A stretch of DNA of 64,000 nucleotides from Phytohalomonas tamaricis (GTDB taxonomy: Bacteria > Pseudomonadota > Gammaproteobacteria > Pseudomonadales > Halomonadaceae). Positions 60,493 through 64,000 of the stretch are shown piece after piece. The DNA lies in contig NZ_PVRV01000023.1 of NCBI RefSeq assembly GCF_003012345.1, positions 1 through 64,000 of the forward strand, read 5' to 3'. Positions within the stretch are counted from its first letter, which is position 1; each line of letters opens with the position of its first letter. The notes under the pieces are model-generated. The model made no database searches. It saw nothing but the letters and a program-made list of their open reading frames with translations, and was not told the origin of the DNA. The position numbers were made by a program, and so were the translations under genes.

Positions 60493-60921
60493 TTAAGGCT
60501 TAGTTGGCTCTATAGATTCCGGTTCGATGGCTGACAGCCTACTTGCAAGCTTCGAAAATGCGGCAAGTGTTCCCACGTTATCCTTCATAAGAATCACATG
60601 TGTTTTCCCACTGGGCGCTTTCCACACTGCTAAGTAATCAAAGTCTTTTAAACCTTGATACGCATCTGCATCATCGTAATGATCCGCATAAGGGTCTGAC
60701 TCATTTCTGGCAATCAAAGAATAAACGTTTAGGCCATGCACGTTAGCGGAGTGCCGCAAAAAAACAAGCTGAGGTATTGCATCAATAGGATCAGCTCGCG
60801 AATCCGTAGATATAACAATGGAATCAATAACTTTCTGATTATCAAGCGATTCGATCGCTTTAAGGTCTGATCCAGCCAACTCGGAGAAAGTAGTCTGAGA
60901 CCATCTCTGGCGTGCGCTCAT
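60493..60921 (-). CDS. moron protein of unknown function (142 residues)
   Basis: A soluble-looking, acidic protein (MSARQRWSQTTFSELAGSDL... and YLAVWKAPSGKTHVILMKDN). No family is recognised. It has its own promoter-like sequence, a good ribosome site (TAGGAG) and a terminator, the definition of a moron, and lies between the head morphogenesis region and the protease/scaffold gene. It may be expressed in the lysogen. Confidence 0.72.
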   Translation of the reverse strand: MSARQRWSQTTFSELAGSDLKAIESLDNQKVIDSIVISTDSRADPIDAIPQLVFLRHSANVHGLNVYSLIARNESDPYADHYDDADAYQGLKDFDYLAVWKAPSGKTHVILMKDNVGTLAAFSKLASRLSAIEPESIEPTKP

Positions 60922-60950
60922 CAGGAACTCCTACATTAGAGGGATTCCCA

Positions 60951-60979
60951 ATGTAACGATAAAACCATAGATGGTTCAA
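60951..60979 (-). promoter_or_regulatory. candidate sigma70 promoter of the 60.5-kb moron
   Basis: On the minus strand TTGAAC (60974-60979) is followed by a 17-base spacer and TTACAT (60951-60956), 29 bases before the ATG. Both boxes are near consensus with ideal spacing. Confidence 0.65.
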
Positions 60980-61050
60980 TTTTATGAGCCGTCGCATTTA
61001 ATGATCCTATACAGCGCCTGCCCGGACACGACCGATAGAACCTCGTCTGG

Positions 61051-61176
61051 CTATACAGGCGGCCATAGCCGCTTTGGTGGATGCTCTTTGATCGGCTTAG
61101 GCTCGGGAAACGGCTTCTTGCGTTTCAGTTTGTCGATCATGTCGCTGTAGCTGTCTTTAGATGGGCGGTCAGTCAT
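61051..61176 (-). CDS. 41-residue basic proline-rich peptide
   Basis: MTDRPSKDSYSDMIDKLKRK, then KPFPEPKPIKEHPPKRLWPP and V. The start lies just beyond the stop of the previous small gene, typical of phage gene packing, but the ribosome site is weak. The Lys/Pro-rich composition suggests an unfolded or nucleic-acid-binding peptide. Not recognised. Confidence 0.45.
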   Translation of the reverse strand: MTDRPSKDSYSDMIDKLKRKKPFPEPKPIKEHPPKRLWPPV

Positions 61177-61179
61177 GAC

Positions 61180-61392
61180 TTAGCGCCATCCAGCACGTTT
61201 TTCTTGCATGCTTCGCTCACCAAAATGGCGGCGCGGGTTACCACACATCGCGCATGAGCAAACACATTTATGGTTTGCATACACTCCAGCAGCCTTGGGG
61301 CCTGTATTGCCCCAAAAGGGATTCTTGCGCTGCTTATCGTAGAACCGATCTTTCATGCGCTGTTCATGATGGCGTCTCAAAGCGCGATTCAT
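61180..61392 (-). CDS. small Cys-cluster protein (70 residues)
   Basis: Basic N-terminus (MNRALRRHHEQRMKDRFYDK) and a cysteine cluster CVCSCAMCGNPRRHFGERSM at about 44-63, a putative metal-binding knuckle seen in many small conserved phage and bacterial proteins. GGAGG precedes the start, which overlaps the previous stop by one base (TAATG). Function unknown. Confidence 0.7.
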   Translation of the reverse strand: MNRALRRHHEQRMKDRFYDKQRKNPFWGNTGPKAAGVYANHKCVCSCAMCGNPRRHFGERSMQEKRAGWR

Positions 61393-62288
61393 TAATCCTC
61401 CAGATACTCACTAGCCTGCTTGCGCAGTTTAACTGGGAGATTATCGCTCAATGGCTCGCCTGCGTCATTGGTCAAAACGGATACCTGTGTGCAGCGGCAG
61501 TTAATGGCATTGCCGTCGCGTGAATACCATTCCTCGACCTCTTGCCGCGAATAAACCTTGCCGTGACGTGAGGCATGCGATCGGCGCGTCGTGGCGAGCA
61601 GGGCAGAGACATGCATCAGGCGCGTCTTGATACCTTCTTCCTGCGTCTGCTGATCCTCATCCCATATTGCCCGGCGATGGCCGTTATTAATTTCTGTGCG
61701 AGCTATGCGCAGCGCTCGGGAATGAGCCACGCCGAGGCGGTCACGAATCTGTGTGGCGATCTCACGAGGATTGAGCCCGGAGGCAATACCATCGGCCAGT
61801 GCGCGAGCCAGATCGGTGCGCGTCTGATCGCTGAAGCCGCGCATCTCTTCGAACACACGAGCGCGTAGGTAGGCAATACGACGCCGGTAGGGCTCAGACA
61901 TTAACGTCTGCTCCACATTCCGCGTCTGCACGACCGATTGCGTCATGATGTTCGTCACTGCCGCTGCAGTCGCTGCCTGATACGCGTTCACTGTCTGCGC
62001 AAGGATGATCGAGTCACCTCGATCGCCACGCATGACGTGCAGCTCGATAAGCTCAGCGATGTAGTCGTTGATCGAATCAAGCTGCGTCTGATCCAGCGCA
62101 TAGCGGTAGGCATCAGAGCGATTGCCGACGAAGGCCTCAAGCGTCTGCGTCACGCGATCGATCAGGCCGTCCTGTATCGCTCTTAGCGCCTGCTCAAGCT
62201 GCCGTTTGGCCTTAGCGATCTGCCGTGTCGTCTGCGCCGGGCTGTGGCTGCTGCGAGGTACTACCGGCTGTCTGACCTTGTTCGCCAT
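61392..62288 (-). CDS. phage head morphogenesis protein (SPP1 gp7/Mu gpF-like)
   Basis: Minor head protein that helps head assembly and DNA injection. The 298 residues are mainly helical; residues about 170-275 contain the Mu F-like domain with LADGIASGLNPREIATQIRD, RALRIARTEINNGHRRAIWD and a C-terminal NAINCRCTQVSVL (the DxxxxCxC-type metal motif). It begins inside the portal gene (77-base overlap), and ATG 62288 has GAGG six bases upstream. Confidence 0.87.
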   Translation of the reverse strand: MANKVRQPVVPRSSHSPAQTTRQIAKAKRQLEQALRAIQDGLIDRVTQTLEAFVGNRSDAYRYALDQTQLDSINDYIAELIELHVMRGDRGDSIILAQTVNAYQAATAAAVTNIMTQSVVQTRNVEQTLMSEPYRRRIAYLRARVFEEMRGFSDQTRTDLARALADGIASGLNPREIATQIRDRLGVAHSRALRIARTEINNGHRRAIWDEDQQTQEEGIKTRLMHVSALLATTRRSHASRHGKVYSRQEVEEWYSRDGNAINCRCTQVSVLTNDAGEPLSDNLPVKLRKQASEYLED

Positions 62289-63603
62289 TGTCATCCTCGC
62301 CTATGCCATCGTTATCGAGATCAGGATCAGCATCGAAGCCGCCAGCATCACGGATCTCATTAGCCTGGAAGGGTACTTCGATACCGGTGCCCATCGTGTT
62401 CTTGTTGATCTCACTCATCGTTTTGGCGTTGGCGAGCTTGTCGCTGACGCTAGGCTCAGTAAGGTCGCCCCATGCGCAGTAGAAATTCTCGATGCTTGGC
62501 AGCACGCCAAAGCGCATCAGCTTGCGTACCAGCTGCTCAAGGTTCGGTCCAATGAAGCGCTTGCGGCGTGACATGATCGTCTGCGCCCACTCCTGGCTAT
62601 TCTCGTCAGAGCTGCGCTGACTGATCTGCTGACCAATAAGGATTGGCATCGGACATGACACGCTGGCGGCAAACGACTGCATAGCCACGTCAAAGAACTC
62701 TTTCGGCGTTGGCACGCTGAATGACAGGCTGCTTGCTTTCATGCCGCCAAGTAGGAGCAGTTTGTCCATGCCCGAGGCGAAGTCAGATGCCACCTCGTTC
62801 ATGCGATCGGCTACTTCATCCTGTTTAACGCCGAACATATCAGCTAGCTTCTGTGCGTCCGTCTCGCCCTCAAGCGCCCATGCGCCGCGTGCAGCCTTCC
62901 AGAAGCCCTCACCACCGGCCCCGATGATCTTCTCGATGGTCAGTAGGTCGTTAAAGCCAGGTTCAAGCGCCGACATGCCATAGATGCTGTCATCGTCCGC
63001 GCCTTCAGCAATGATATGGATGCGGTCAGGATGAATCTGCAGCGATTCGTGCGCGCCCGGGTTTTCGTTACCCAACGCAGCCTGGTTGAACTGATACATC
63101 GCCGGCATGCCGTAGTCAGGCGAGGCCGGATCAGTGATCCATGAGGTAACGGTAAGCTGCGATTCAAAGATCGGCTGAGCCTTGAGTAGGGCACGCCCAT
63201 TGGAAACCGGCTGATCGGGATGTTGCCCATCGGCAAACACCAGATAGAGCGCTGCATATCGGCCAACACGACCACGCCAGTCGGCAGCGTTCAGCCGATT
63301 GAATAGATGCGTCTCACGGAATACTTTCTGTACGGCCTTTTCCCATGGCGTCCAGTCGCTGTGCGGATCATCGCCTTCTTGGCCTTCGACCAACCAAGGG
63401 TCTGTCTCCCACGTCTTCTCGACGGCACGCATCACGCCGGCGCGAGCGATACCGTTGCGCTGAAACATCGAATAGAAATTGGTGAAGTCCAGCGTGTCAG
63501 GATAGCCATAGTCCTCCCACGCCGTAGCACGCTTGGCGTCATTGCTACCAACTTTGAGAGTGCCCCCAAATAGGGATTGGCGCCCGTTATGCATCATCCC
63601 CAT
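62212..63603 (-). CDS. portal protein (DUF1073-like)
   Basis: Forms the dodecameric DNA gate at one head vertex. The 463 residues show GIARAGVMRAVEKTWETDPW near residue 51 and LQIHPDRIHIIAEG near 187, and the DUF1073 features SVSCPMPILIGQQISQRSSD and RFIGPNLEQLVRKLMRFGVL near 330-365. The C-terminus is an acidic, Asn/Gln-rich tail. DUF1073 portals are sometimes labelled 'anti-CBASS Acb1 family' because of a fused domain in relatives; the region here shows no Acb1 His pair that I could see. Confidence 0.85.
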   Translation of the reverse strand: MGMMHNGRQSLFGGTLKVGSNDAKRATAWEDYGYPDTLDFTNFYSMFQRNGIARAGVMRAVEKTWETDPWLVEGQEGDDPHSDWTPWEKAVQKVFRETHLFNRLNAADWRGRVGRYAALYLVFADGQHPDQPVSNGRALLKAQPIFESQLTVTSWITDPASPDYGMPAMYQFNQAALGNENPGAHESLQIHPDRIHIIAEGADDDSIYGMSALEPGFNDLLTIEKIIGAGGEGFWKAARGAWALEGETDAQKLADMFGVKQDEVADRMNEVASDFASGMDKLLLLGGMKASSLSFSVPTPKEFFDVAMQSFAASVSCPMPILIGQQISQRSSDENSQEWAQTIMSRRKRFIGPNLEQLVRKLMRFGVLPSIENFYCAWGDLTEPSVSDKLANAKTMSEINKNTMGTGIEVPFQANEIRDAGGFDADPDLDNDGIGEDDNGEQGQTAGSTSQQPQPGADDTADR

Positions 63604-63613
63604 GGGGTAATCC

Positions 63614-64000
63614 TTATCGTCTATGGCGGGACAGTACGAGGCCTTGCCCCTTACGCCTAATCATTGGCGCCAAGGCGTACCTGACGGCATCCCAGCGATG
63701 GTTATGCGCATCCTCGATCTTTGGCAGGATGTCGCCGCTGCGCTTGTCGATCTTGTACGAGTAGAGTCGGGCTTCTTCCTGCATCTCTTTGCAACGGGTA
63801 TGAATCACGATTTGGTCGTAGGTCTTGATATGCTCGATGCCATCCTCGACGCTGCCGGTCCATTTCTCGACGCCTTCGGTGCGAGGCAGGCCGTGACGCT
63901 TCAAATAGCTGATTGACTCAGGGCGAGCGTTGTCTGCACGGGAGACGTACTTATCAACGTTGGGTATCTCACGCTTGAGGTAGGGCGCCGTGTCATCCAG
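63614..64000 (-). CDS. terminase large subunit, C-terminal part
   Basis: The packaging motor's nuclease end. The open frame runs off the right edge in the same phase, giving 128 residues: LDDTAPYLKREIPNVDKYVS, RADNARPESISYLKR (the catalytic Asp region), GIEHIKTYDQIVIHTRC and IEDAHNHRWDAVRYALAPMI, the last with the second metal-binding Asp of the RNase-H-like nuclease. It ends in a basic tail (RRKGQGLVLSRHRR). The ATPase half lies outside the window. Confidence 0.92.
   Translation of the reverse strand: MDDTAPYLKREIPNVDKYVSRADNARPESISYLKRHGLPRTEGVEKWTGSVEDGIEHIKTYDQIVIHTRCKEMQEEARLYSYKIDKRSGDILPKIEDAHNHRWDAVRYALAPMIRRKGQGLVLSRHRR

Larger units (their letters stand above)
37734..64000. mobile_element. 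siphovirus-type prophage (left part)
   Basis: From the tRNA-Ser attachment remnant to the window's right edge runs an accessory arm on the plus strand (37.7-43.9 kb) followed by a complete tail-to-terminase late operon on the minus strand (44-64 kb). Non-contractile tail genes (tape measure, NlpC/P60 protein, central tail hub) and no sheath gene indicate a siphovirus. All structural frames are intact, so it may be functional. Integrase, repressor, replication and lysis genes are not in view. Confidence 0.88.

Noticed and set aside
62212-63603. Anti-CBASS (Acb1) function for the portal-like protein
   Set aside because: The label is common for DUF1073 proteins, but the features here are those of a portal in its normal position; no pair of Acb1 HxT/S motifs could be pointed to.
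1-64000. CRISPR arrays, insertion sequences, transposases
   Set aside because: No regularly spaced repeats, no transposase-like frames and no terminal inverted repeats with target duplications were seen.

Overview
The window looks like a chromosome segment of a gammaproteobacterium, most probably of the Halomonadaceae/Oceanospirillales group. That placement is inferred from the gene repertoire and protein flavour (gloB-yafS-rnhA-dnaQ order, LrgAB, YcaO, RarD, membrane-bound PQQ glucose dehydrogenase); genus and species cannot be read from the sequence. The first 79 bases are the 3' end of a 5S rRNA gene with its terminator, so the window starts at the end of an rRNA operon.

Bases 1-35,800 are mainly host chromosome. 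After the 5S gene come a decayed VOC/glyoxalase-family remnant and a membrane quinoprotein glucose dehydrogenase. Next is a small island (about 4.0-7.7 kb) carrying an OafA-type acyltransferase, bounded by an intact tRNA-Pro(GGG) and a 3' copy of that tRNA. Then follow lrgAB, rarD, an omega-amidase, ycaO, a HhH-type protein, mltD, the gloB/yafS-rnhA-dnaQ cluster, nudC, sohB, and a queuosine-precursor transporter under an apparent preQ1-I riboswitch. Further right are an esterase, a DEDDh/GIY-YIG nuclease, mntH-mntR, a thiamine-type ABC transporter under a TPP riboswitch, a K+/H+ antiporter, an NlpE-like lipoprotein and RNase Z.

Bases 35,900-64,000 are acquired DNA. Two 3' halves of a tRNA-Ser(UGA), at 35.90 and 37.73 kb, mark two successive integrations. 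The first bounds a 1.8-kb remnant with tiny ORFs. The second starts a long prophage that runs off the right edge. Its left arm (plus strand) holds accessory genes: a zinc-ribbon protein, a short exported peptide, a secreted EndA-type nuclease, a LexA-controlled small-gene/umuD/umuC cassette and a gtrB-gtrC-like O-antigen glucosylation pair. The rest (minus strand, read right to left) is the late operon of a siphovirus: terminase large subunit, portal, head morphogenesis, protease/scaffold, decoration and capsid proteins, connectors, tail tube, tape measure, tail tip, NlpC/P60, central tail hub and a beta-helical tailspike. Two lipoprotein morons with a shared two-block leader interrupt the tail genes, and another moron sits inside the head genes.

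No integrase, repressor, lysis genes, CRISPR array or insertion sequence is visible. The prophage integrase and the intact tRNA-Ser are expected beyond the right edge. The less conventional content lies in the two tRNA-Ser elements and the morons: repeated leader hairpins, very small membrane ORFs, an SOS-controlled small gene of unknown role, and the duplicated moron leaders.
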